DNA from: Fimenecus sp045595185
Lineage (GTDB): Bacteria; Bacillota; Clostridia; Oscillospirales; Acutalibacteraceae
DNA: 18,781 bases
Assembly: GCA_045595185.1 (NCBI GenBank)
Contig: JAZNZX010000061.1
Coordinates: forward strand, 1-18,781
Reading direction: 5' to 3'
The position numbers and the translations under genes were made by a program. Positions 7,447 through 13,019 of this stretch are shown here, one piece after another. Numbering within the stretch: the first letter of the stretch is position 1; each line of letters starts with the position of its first letter. A model generated the notes under the pieces. That model was not told the origin of the DNA, searched no databases, and saw only the letters and a program-made list of their open reading frames with translations.

Positions 7447-7482
7447 CACAAATCAAAATAAATGTTGAACAAAATGTGTTGA
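7442..7482. promoter_or_regulatory. Inverted repeats over the -35 of the peptide promoter (candidate operator)
   Basis: TTCAACA (7442-7448) is inverted as TGTTGAA (7463-7469), and the overlapping TCAACACA (7443-7450) is also inverted as TGTGTTGA (7475-7482). One arm overlaps the -35 hexamer. This is suggestive of a regulator site but could be chance in AT-rich DNA. Confidence 0.35.
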
Positions 7483-7535
7483 TTGCTTTTGTACACAATA
7501 AACAAATATTGACATTGTGTTTATTAAAACTGAAT

Positions 7536-7567
7536 AAAAAAATCCCACTTCACAAGGAAATGGGATT
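7536..7567 (-). terminator. Terminator of the rplJ-rplL unit
   Basis: A 7-bp stem AATCCCA (7541-7547)/TGGGATT (7561-7567) is followed on the minus strand by a T-run (complement of 7536-7542). It lies 19 bases after the rplL stop and separates rplL from the peptide genes. Confidence 0.82.
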
Positions 7568-7585
7568 AAATCAGTTTTTCTTAAA

Positions 7586-7960
7586 TTATTTAAGAGTAAC
7601 TTTTGCGCCAACTTCTTCAAGCTTAGCTTTGATGCTTTCTGCATCTTCCTTAGAAGCAGCTTCTTTAAGTACTTTTGGTGCACCGTCAACAACAGCTTTT
7701 GCTTCAGCAAGGCCAAGACCTGTAACTTCACGAACAGCCTTGATAACCTTAATCTTTTCTGCGCCAACTTCTGTAAGTTCAACGTCAAATTCTGTCTTTT
7801 CTTCAGCTGCTGCTGCACCTGCTACCGGAGCTGCTACTGCTACTGCAGCTGCTGCTGATACACCAAATTCCTCTTCTACTGCTTTAACGAGCTCTGAAAG
7901 CTCAAGAACTGTAAGAACCTTAAGTTCTTCAACGATTGCCATAACTTTTTCTGATGCCAT
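7586..7960 (-). CDS. rplL: Ribosomal protein bL12 (L7/L12)
   Basis: This 124-aa protein is the L7/L12 stalk subunit, which recruits translation GTPases. It has the N-terminal dimerisation helices (about 1-35), an Ala-rich hinge with repeated AAAAVAVAAP (about 36-52), and the conserved C-terminal domain with KIKVIKAVREVTGLGLAEAK. The length is typical. GGAGG precedes the ATG at the usual distance. It is cotranscribed with rplJ and followed by a terminator instead of rpoB. Confidence 0.98.
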   Translation of the reverse strand: MASEKVMAIVEELKVLTVLELSELVKAVEEEFGVSAAAAVAVAAPVAGAAAAEEKTEFDVELTEVGAEKIKVIKAVREVTGLGLAEAKAVVDGAPKVLKEAASKEDAESIKAKLEEVGAKVTLK

Positions 7961-8014
7961 GGTAATTTACCTCCAAATTTTAAACTAAATATTTTTTATA
8001 GATTGTTTTTTTAA

Positions 8015-8530
8015 TTATTCAGCAACTGGTGCTGCTTCGCCATCCTTGTCAACAATAGCCTGTACTGCACGAGCAAAAGATGCGATAGGTGCGTTGAACG
8101 CACTGAGAACTGTAGCAAGCAATACTTCTCTTGAAGGAAGCTTTGCAAGAGCATCAAGTTTTTCAAGACTGATAACTTCACCATCAAGGTAACCAGTCTT
8201 AAGGTTGAATGTGTTGCTCTTATCAGCATACTTTCCAAGAATTCTTGCAGCTGCAACATAGTCATCCTTACTTGTAGCGATAGCAGTAGTACCTTCAAGT
8301 GCACTACCCATATCAGCAAGGCTTGTTCCGTCGATGGCACGACCGAGAATTGTGTTCTTTACAACTGTGTATTCAACACCTGCTTCACGGAGCTCTTTAC
8401 GAAGTTTTGTATCATCTTCAACTGTGATGCCCTTGTAATCTACAACAACACCTGCGATTGAAGCATCAATTCTTTCTTTAAGAGCAGCCACCTGCTGTTT
8501 CTTTAATTCTAAAACCTTCTCGCTTGGCAA
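8015..8530 (-). CDS. rplJ: Ribosomal protein uL10
   Basis: L10 anchors the L12 dimers on the ribosome and represses its own operon. The product is 171 aa if it starts at the TTG at 8530 (PSEKVLELKKQQ follows), and that start is preferred. AGGAGG lies 7 bases upstream, whereas the GTG at 8539 would overlap the ribosome binding site itself. The chosen N-terminus also matches the family. The C-terminal helix that binds L12 ends in DGEAAPVAE. Expression is probably controlled by the L10 leader at 8575-8688 in front of it. Confidence 0.97.
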   Translation of the reverse strand: MPSEKVLELKKQQVAALKERIDASIAGVVVDYKGITVEDDTKLRKELREAGVEYTVVKNTILGRAIDGTSLADMGSALEGTTAIATSKDDYVAAARILGKYADKSNTFNLKTGYLDGEVISLEKLDALAKLPSREVLLATVLSAFNAPIASFARAVQAIVDKDGEAAPVAE

Positions 8531-8574
8531 ACGATTCACCTCCTATTTTATTTTTATAAATCCGCTTGCAAGGA

Positions 8575-8610
8575 GAAAAAATGCCTCTTCTGCAAAGACA
8601 GAAAAGGCAT
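8575..8610 (-). terminator. Attenuator terminator in the L10 leader
   Basis: The stem ATGCCT (8581-8586)/AGGCAT (8605-8610) is extended by TTCTG/CAGAA around a mismatch, with a run of T after it on the minus strand (complement of 8575-8580). It sits about 45 bases before the rplJ start, so it must be conditional. Confidence 0.85.
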
Positions 8611-8688
8611 AGAAACATTTTAATTAAATGCTGATATCCTCGGTAGGCGGTCATAACCTTTACGCAAAATGCACCTACTGTCTTTGGC
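8575..8688 (-). ncRNA. Ribosomal protein L10 leader (autoregulatory mRNA leader)
   Basis: On the minus strand the leader begins GCCAAAGACAGTAGGTGC and later has GCCTACCGAGGATATC, pairing GTAGG with CCTAC, as in the known L10 leader. It then forms the terminator at 8575-8610. The 5' CAAAGACAG can instead pair with CTGTCTTTG inside the terminator, giving an antiterminator. The established model is that L10(L12)4 binding favours termination and so balances L10/L12 supply. Confidence 0.85.
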
Positions 8689-8695
8689 AAGCTTT

Positions 8696-8727
8696 ATTAT
8701 ACTAACATACCCTATTGGGTTTGTCAA
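8696..8727 (-). promoter_or_regulatory. Promoter of rplJ-rplL
   Basis: On the minus strand, a perfect TTGACA (8722-8727) is followed after 17 bases by TAGTAT (8699-8704) with an extended TG. A TATAAT (8696-8701) also overlaps, at 20-base spacing. The transcript would start with the L10 leader. Confidence 0.85.
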
Positions 8728-8748
8728 GTATTATTTTAGTATGTTCAA

Positions 8749-9456
8749 TTATTCAGCAACAGGAGCTGCTGTGAACTTGTTTGGATTAATCTTAACGCCA
8801 GGGCCCATTGTTGAAGCAACTGCAACAGACTTAATGTACTGACCCTTTGCAGCAGCCGGCTTAGCCTTAACGATAGCATCCATAAGTGTATCAAGGTTTT
8901 CCTTGAGCTTTTCAGGACCAAAAGAAACCTTACCGATTGGACAGTGAATAATGTTTGTCTTATCAAGACGGTATTCAATCTTACCTGCCTTAGCTTCTGT
9001 AACAGCCTTAGCAACGTCAGGTGTAACTGTACCTGCTTTTGGGCTTGGCATAAGACCACGAGGACCGAGAACCTTACCAAGACGACCAACAACACCCATC
9101 ATATCAGGGCTTGCGATACATACGTCGAAGTCCATGAAGCCACCCTGGATTTTTTCCATAAGGTCTTCAGCACCAACGAATTCTGCACCTGCTGCAAGAG
9201 CTGCGTCAACCTTGTCGCCCTTAGCGAAAACTGCTACTCTTACATTCTTACCTGTACCGTTTGGAAGAACTACAGCGCCTCTAACCTGCTGGTCAGCGTG
9301 ACGAGAGTCAACACCAAGACGAACATGAAGTTCTACTGTTTCATCAAATTTTGCAGTTGCACCCTTTACTGTAATATCAAGAGCTTCTGCAGTATCATAA
9401 AGTTTTGCTTTGTCGATGAGCTTTGCACTCTCAACATATTTCTTTCCGTGTTTCAT
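8749..9456 (-). CDS. rplA: Ribosomal protein uL1
   Basis: This 235-aa protein is L1 of the large-subunit L1 stalk, and in many bacteria it also represses the rplK-rplA mRNA. Full-length family features are present: MKHGKKY N-terminus, VDSRHADQQVRGAVVLPNGTG, MGVVGRLGKVLGPRGLMP and the PIGKVSFG stretch. GGAGG precedes the ATG. It follows rplK after 63 bases; that gap holds a GTGGGAGGA...CCAC motif like the one before rplK, a candidate L1 binding site. Confidence 0.98.
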   Translation of the reverse strand: MKHGKKYVESAKLIDKAKLYDTAEALDITVKGATAKFDETVELHVRLGVDSRHADQQVRGAVVLPNGTGKNVRVAVFAKGDKVDAALAAGAEFVGAEDLMEKIQGGFMDFDVCIASPDMMGVVGRLGKVLGPRGLMPSPKAGTVTPDVAKAVTEAKAGKIEYRLDKTNIIHCPIGKVSFGPEKLKENLDTLMDAIVKAKPAAAKGQYIKSVAVASTMGPGVKINPNKFTAAPVAE

Positions 9457-9478
9457 AATTCAAAATTCCTCCATTAAA

Positions 9479-9511
9479 GTGGTTAATCGGACTCTGATTT
9501 TTTCCTCCCAC
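9479..9511 (-). promoter_or_regulatory. Candidate L1-binding mRNA motif before rplA
   Basis: On the minus strand, GTGGGAGGA (9503-9511) pairs in two steps with TCCG (9488-9491) and CCAC (9479-9482), leaving GA opposite an A-rich loop. The same two-step pattern lies before rplK. L1 autoregulation is established for this operon in other bacteria; this site is inferred. Confidence 0.5.
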
Positions 9512-9519
9512 AAGGAGAA

Positions 9520-9945
9520 TCAGTCTTCAACAGTAACGCCCATGCTACGTGCTGTACCGGCAATCATACTCATTGCAGTTTCGATTGTTGCAGCATTAAG
9601 GTCAGGCATTTTCTGTTCAGCGATTTTTCTAATCTGTTCTTTAGTGATTTTTGCAACCTTTGTTCTGTTAGGAACGCCAGAACCACTCTCAATTCCGCAA
9701 GCCTTCTTGATAAGAACAGCTGCAGGTGGAGTTTTTGTTACGAATGTGAATGTACGGTCTGCATAAACTGTGATAACAACAGGGATAATGAGACCCATAT
9801 CATTCTTTGTACGTTCATTGAATTCTTTTGTGAACGCCATAATGTTTACACCGTGCTGACCAAGAGCTGGACCAACAGGTGGTGCCGGTGTTGCTTTTCC
9901 GGCAGGAATCTGAAGCTTAATAAAGCCTACTACTTTCTGAGCCAT
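9520..9945 (-). CDS. rplK: Ribosomal protein uL11
   Basis: This 141-aa protein is L11 of the GTPase-associated centre. The N-terminal domain has GFIKLQIPAGKATPAPPVGPALGQHG and the C-terminal rRNA-binding domain ends SMIAGTARSMGVTVED. The true start is the ATG at 9945 (MAQKVVGF), with GGAGG 9 bases upstream and the usual family length. An open extension upstream to 10017 runs through the leader hairpin and is rejected. It lies between nusG and rplA. Confidence 0.98.
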   Translation of the reverse strand: MAQKVVGFIKLQIPAGKATPAPPVGPALGQHGVNIMAFTKEFNERTKNDMGLIIPVVITVYADRTFTFVTKTPPAAVLIKKACGIESGSGVPNRTKVAKITKEQIRKIAEQKMPDLNAATIETAMSMIAGTARSMGVTVED

Positions 9946-9964
9946 TTTTAGCACCTCCAAAATT

Positions 9965-10005
9965 CGTGGTATGGCGGAACAGACAGCTCTTCTGCTCCTC
10001 CCACG
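9965..10005 (-). promoter_or_regulatory. Candidate L1-binding mRNA motif before rplK
   Basis: On the minus strand, CGTGG (10001-10005) pairs with CCACG (9965-9969), and an inner stem pairs GGAGCAG (9992-9998) with CTGTTCC (9976-9982), with asymmetric internal loops GA and GCCATA. The layout matches the motif before rplA and suggests a translational operator for L1. Confidence 0.55.
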
Positions 10006-10046
10006 ACGCTTTGACAAAAAGCGTCATAAAAAGCGTATTTTACGCT
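10005..10046 (-). other. Two hairpins between nusG and rplK (possible attenuator)
   Basis: On the minus strand, AGCGTA/TACGCT (10032-10046) is followed by a short T-run, then GACGCTTT/AAAGCGTC (10005-10025) with a 5-base loop. The first could be a weak terminator that lowers expression of rplK-rplA relative to nusG. It could also simply be an RNA-stabilising fold. Confidence 0.4.
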
Positions 10047-10064
10047 AATTACCAAATTAAAAAA

Positions 10065-10844
10065 TTATTCTTCTTCGACCTTTTCAACCTGGTCGAGCTC
10101 AAGGTCAACCGGTGTTGCTCTGCCAAAGAGTGAAATTTCAACGCATACTGCGTTGTTATCCACATCAAGTTCGCGAACTGTACCGATAATTCCCTCGAAT
10201 GCACCGTCGATAATTGTAACCATATCGCCAACGGTGTAGTCCAGCTTAGTAATCTTCTTTTCAACGCCCATTTCATAAACTTCTTTTTCTGAAAGTGGGA
10301 TTGGTTTACTTTCCGGACCAACGAAGCCTGTTACACCACGAGTATTACGGATAACATACCATGTGTCATCTGTCATTTCGTACTCGCCTGTTTCAGGATT
10401 TTCAAAAACTGCAGTTTTAACCATTACATATCCAGGGAAAACCTTGTGTTCTTCTTCTCTTTCATAGCTTACAGTTGTAAGTTCTTCGCCATTTGGCTCC
10501 TGAGACACACCTGTAACACGAAGAGTTACTGTTGAACCGTCAGCCTTTCCCACAACCATAGTACCAACACCATAGCTGTCAATGTCTTTACTGAGGATTG
10601 TAACATTCTTTTCCTTTGCTGCAAGCTTGAAGCTTGTTACATTCTTGCTGTTACCGTCCTTATCAACCTTAACTGTTGTAATCTGTTTTTTAACAGTTGC
10701 AACAACAGTTTCAACAGGGATATTGACCTCAAGAATTAAATCCTGCATTTTACGGTTATTAACAACCTTTTCGATGTTTGTTGCTACTTTGTTCTCATAC
10801 CCTGAATAAGTATGAATTACAAACCATCTGGAGATTTCAGCCAT
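10065..10844 (-). CDS. nusG: Transcription factor NusG with an insertion in the NGN domain
   Basis: NusG binds RNA polymerase and links it to Rho or the ribosome. The N-terminal NGN domain starts at WFVIHTYSGYENKV (7-20) and resumes at HKVFPGYVMVK (133-143), with WYVIRNTRGVTGFVG (162-176). The C-terminal KOW domain includes DYTVGDMVTIIDGAFEGIIGTV. The protein is 259 aa, against roughly 175-180 usual. The excess is a block of about 75 residues (about 53-128, hydrophilic, beta-rich in appearance) inside the NGN domain. Inserted domains at a comparable place are known in some NusG proteins, such as Thermotoga. The gene lies 21 bases after secE in the standard order. Confidence 0.97.
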   Translation of the reverse strand: MAEISRWFVIHTYSGYENKVATNIEKVVNNRKMQDLILEVNIPVETVVATVKKQITTVKVDKDGNSKNVTSFKLAAKEKNVTILSKDIDSYGVGTMVVGKADGSTVTLRVTGVSQEPNGEELTTVSYEREEEHKVFPGYVMVKTAVFENPETGEYEMTDDTWYVIRNTRGVTGFVGPESKPIPLSEKEVYEMGVEKKITKLDYTVGDMVTIIDGAFEGIIGTVRELDVDNNAVCVEISLFGRATPVDLELDQVEKVEEE

Positions 10845-10865
10845 TATCTTCGAATCTCCCTTCGA

Positions 10866-11216
10866 TTATTTCACAAAGAACAAGCTAAGCATCTCTGCAG
10901 TCTTCTTTGCAGCATCAGCAGCATCCTGTTTGTTAGCAAGACTAACAAGACCGTCAATGATTGATGAAAGTCCTGTATCCATTGCAAAAAGGATAACACC
11001 TACTACTGCAACAACTACGATAACAACCAATGAATGATTAAGAACAGTCTTCTTTGAAGGCCATGTAACCTTCTTCCACTCACCCTTGAAATCCTTGAAG
11101 AACTTTTTAACCTTCGCACCTATTGCTTTAAAGTCAACTGACTTTTTCTTAGCAGGAGCATTGTTCTTGTCCTTCTTTGTTGCCTCAGTAGTGATTTTTT
11201 CTTTCTTTTCAGACAT
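10866..11216 (-). CDS. secE: Preprotein translocase subunit SecE
   Basis: SecE clamps SecY in the Sec translocon. The 116-aa product has a Lys-rich N-terminal tail (about 1-30), the amphipathic helix and conserved stretch KGEWKKVTWPSKKTVLNHS (about 44-62), and one membrane helix (about 63-82). A C-terminal tail of about 25 residues ends in MLSLFFVK, longer than in most single-span SecE proteins. GGAGG precedes the ATG. It sits between rpmG and nusG in the classical order. Confidence 0.95.
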   Translation of the reverse strand: MSEKKEKITTEATKKDKNNAPAKKKSVDFKAIGAKVKKFFKDFKGEWKKVTWPSKKTVLNHSLVVIVVVAVVGVILFAMDTGLSSIIDGLVSLANKQDAADAAKKTAEMLSLFFVK

Positions 11217-11232
11217 TTCACTTACCTCCGGA

Positions 11233-11382
11233 TTACTTTGTTTCCCTGTGGAGAGTGTGTTTCTTGCAGAATCTGCAATACTTGTTCATCTCAATTCTGT
11301 CGGGAGTGTTCTTCTTGTTTTTCTTTGTGTTGTAATTGCGCTGTTTGCACTCTGTGCAAGCTAATGTGATTTTTACTCTCAT
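11233..11382 (-). CDS. rpmG: Ribosomal protein bL33 (zinc-ribbon type)
   Basis: This 49-aa protein runs from the ATG at 11382 to the TAA at 11233 and was read directly from the minus strand. It begins MRVKITLACTECKQRNY and ends KKHTLHRETK, with two CxxC pairs (C9/C12 and C36/C39) of the zinc-binding form of L33. GGAGG lies 8 bases upstream. It is the first gene of the rpmG-secE-nusG-rplK-rplA operon, 16 bases before secE, as in many Firmicutes. Confidence 0.97.
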   Translation of the reverse strand: MRVKITLACTECKQRNYNTKKNKKNTPDRIEMNKYCRFCKKHTLHRETK

Positions 11383-11484
11383 TGTTCGGCACCTCCGTTA
11401 ATACTTCGCCTGAAAAATCAGCAGACGAATAAGCCTTCCTCACTGAAAAAATAGGCACAAAAAATAAGCCTCTTTCCCGAGGTA
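11383..11484 (-). promoter_or_regulatory. Structured leader of the rpmG-secE-nusG operon
   Basis: The leader is about 100 nt long. On the minus strand it has a short CCTC/GAGG hairpin (11469-11482) followed by CTTATTTTTT, and an 8-bp hairpin TTCGTCTG/CAGGCGAA (11405-11429) close before the rpmG ribosome binding site. The first resembles a weak attenuator. Function is inferred; no known leader family is recognised. Confidence 0.4.
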
Positions 11485-11490
11485 CTTGGT

Positions 11491-11519
11491 ATTGTATCAC
11501 ACGAGTCAAGGCTTGTCAA
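11491..11519 (-). promoter_or_regulatory. Promoter of rpmG-secE-nusG-rplKA
   Basis: On the minus strand, a perfect TTGACA (11514-11519) and TACAAT (11491-11496) are 17 bases apart, with TGA directly before the -10. This is one of the strongest promoters in the window, as expected for a ribosomal protein operon. Confidence 0.9.
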
Positions 11520-11583
11520 TAGTTTTTTGTATTTTGTTTTATAGTTTTAAGTAAAATGTGTAAACTATTTAGAATATCAACTC

Positions 11584-11997
11584 TTATGCGTTAGATTTCA
11601 TAAAAAGACATATGCAAATAATTATTGTACATATTACTAACATTATAAAGCACGGCAAAAGAGTGTATCTCAATAACTGTTTACTTTTTTCATCCAAATA
11701 ACCACATTTATATGCCATATACGCAAAATATACAAACGCAAACACGGTAGCTACTACCAGAATCCACAGGATATAACTTGACATATTAAGTAATAACGAG
11801 TTTTGAGAATAGGCTTGTATCATTTTATACGGAATCGTATATAAGCCTAAAACCAATAAAAAATACAATGCATTTGTAAACGGATGTCCCGGTTTTTTCT
11901 TTTTCATGTCTATAATGCCATATATAAAGACAAAACCAACGAGAATAACAAAAATTGAATACAAACTAATTGGTACTGTATTAAACAAATAGTTCAT
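11584..11997 (-). CDS. Four-helix integral membrane protein, unknown function
   Basis: This 137-aa, very hydrophobic protein has four predicted membrane helices (about 9-30, 42-62, 73-97 and 109-132), with short loops carrying MKKKKPGHPF and DEKSKQ. There is no enzyme motif. The ATG at 11997 follows GGAG at a workable distance. It is not clearly part of an operon: the repeat at 12037-12160 lies upstream, and the next promoter downstream belongs to rpmG. I see no strong terminator after it. I do not recognise the family. Confidence 0.72.
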   Translation of the reverse strand: MNYLFNTVPISLYSIFVILVGFVFIYGIIDMKKKKPGHPFTNALYFLLVLGLYTIPYKMIQAYSQNSLLLNMSSYILWILVVATVFAFVYFAYMAYKCGYLDEKSKQLLRYTLLPCFIMLVICTIIICICLFMKSNA

Positions 11998-12036
11998 TTT
12001 ATAATCTCCATATTGCCTTGTTTTTATACAATCAGG

Positions 12037-12160
12037 GGACGGTTCCTTGATTGGAACTTAATTCCTTGATTGTTGCTAATTACTCTGGGACGATTTGGGC
12101 ATCGTCCCCTACAAAATTATCAAATTAATTTAATGGTTATGGGTAGTTCGTGAACCGTCC
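12037..12160. repeat. Small intergenic element with terminal inverted repeats and an inner hairpin (copy B)
   Basis: GGACGGTTC (12037-12045) is matched by its exact reverse complement GAACCGTCC (12152-12160), bounding 124 bp. Inside are an 11-base direct repeat TTCCTTGATTG (12043-12053 and 12062-12072) and a perfect 8-bp hairpin GGGACGAT (12087-12094)/ATCGTCCC (12101-12108) followed by CCTACAAAAT. It looks like a non-coding MITE-like or nested palindromic element. No target-site duplication is evident to me. Confidence 0.5.
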
Positions 12161-12181
12161 ATACTTGTGTTACTCAACTTC

Positions 12182-12955
12182 TTAATGAACCATTACTTGT
12201 AATGTATCACTTTTACCGTTTGAAAGCGTAACTGTTATGGTAGTTGTTCCGCTTGATATTCCTGTTACAAGTCCGCTTGAGTCAACGGTTGCCACAGAAG
12301 GGTTGGAGCTTTTCCATACCAACGAGGTTGTATATGTACCCCCAGGCTCAAAAGAATATGTCATTCTGTATCTGCTGCCAACATCAATATCAATACTGCC
12401 AAGGTCAGCAAAATCCAGATGAATCGCTGTAGGCTGTTTCATACCTGATACAGTTGCATTACAACGAGTGCATTTTGTTCCGTCGATAATGTGACCGAGT
12501 GCATCGCCAAATGTTTTCTTACAGCTTTTGCAGGTTTTTGGCTCTGAACATGTAGCAGGAGCAATCTCCACATGCGGGCATATCATTTGTTCGGAAATTG
12601 CCGGTTTTTCAACATTTATCATACCGCTTGAACTGCCAGAAGATGAATTTGGTTTCTTATTTGGTGAAGAATTACCGTTCTGCTTGTTTGAAGATGTTTC
12701 TTCTTTTTTGTTTGTAACATCTTCTTTTTGAGTAGCTTCTTCCTTTGTTTCATCAGACACCTGTTCAGTTGAATCAGGTTCATCATTAGAAGTGCCTTCT
12801 TCACTTGGCATTTCACCAGCATCAATGGAGCTGTTTTCTGTTGTTGTATTATCATTGTTTTCTGATGGTTTTTCTGCTTTATCATTTTGACACGCTGTCA
12901 AAAACAACAATGAAATTGCAAGAACAATCGCAATAACTGAACTGATTTTTCTCAT
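12182..12955 (-). CDS. Lipoprotein with Cys-rich segment and C-terminal Big_2 domain
   Basis: This 257-aa surface lipoprotein has a signal with lipobox LTAC (lipidated C22), then about 100 residues of Ser/Thr/Glu/Lys/Asn low complexity that would act as a wall-spanning linker. A Cys-rich segment follows (C126, C136, C142xxC145, C162xxC165, with a central GH), of the type seen in clostridial surface proteins. A bacterial Ig-like Big_2 domain (about 178-257) shows VWKSSNPSVATVDSSGLVTG. It has no catalytic motif and probably serves adhesion or scaffolding. It lies 64 bases after the cytidylyltransferase gene with no clear own promoter, so it is probably the last gene of the LicD operon. Short palindromic repeats flank it on both sides. 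Confidence 0.85.
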   Translation of the reverse strand: MRKISSVIAIVLAISLLFLTACQNDKAEKPSENNDNTTTENSSIDAGEMPSEEGTSNDEPDSTEQVSDETKEEATQKEDVTNKKEETSSNKQNGNSSPNKKPNSSSGSSSGMINVEKPAISEQMICPHVEIAPATCSEPKTCKSCKKTFGDALGHIIDGTKCTRCNATVSGMKQPTAIHLDFADLGSIDIDVGSRYRMTYSFEPGGTYTTSLVWKSSNPSVATVDSSGLVTGISSGTTTITVTLSNGKSDTLQVMVH

Positions 12956-12981
12956 TATACATATCTCTCTTTCTAATCAAC

Positions 12982-13010
12982 GGGACGCCGAGGTCGTCGT
13001 CCCCTACGAA
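12982..13010. repeat. Short GC-rich palindromic repeat, copy C
   Basis: GGGACG (12982-12987)/CGTCCC (12998-13003) is followed by CTACGAA. It has the same tail and orientation as the hairpin at 12087-12114. It sits between the cytidylyltransferase and Big_2 lipoprotein genes and could affect message stability or termination there. Confidence 0.55.
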
Positions 13011-13019
13011 ATGGTGATT

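Noticed and set aside
7042..7600. Type I toxin-antitoxin with an antisense RNA
   Set aside because: I found no convincing plus-strand promoter facing the peptide genes; TTGACA near 7509 has no good -10 and points away from them.
7350..7988. Long plus-strand frame antisense to rplL and the peptide gene
   Set aside because: It is the Ala/Ser-rich mirror of the rplL coding sequence, without a ribosome binding site or family resemblance.
8478..8690. 70-codon minus-strand frame across the L10 leader
   Set aside because: It overlaps the regulatory leader and terminator hairpin and runs into rplJ in another frame; the RNA structure explains the region better.
8944..9477. Two long plus-strand frames opposite rplA
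   Set aside because: Both are antisense shadows of a highly conserved ribosomal protein gene.
11291..11509. 72-codon minus-strand frame overlapping rpmG
   Set aside because: It begins inside the promoter and overlaps the clear L33 gene in another frame.
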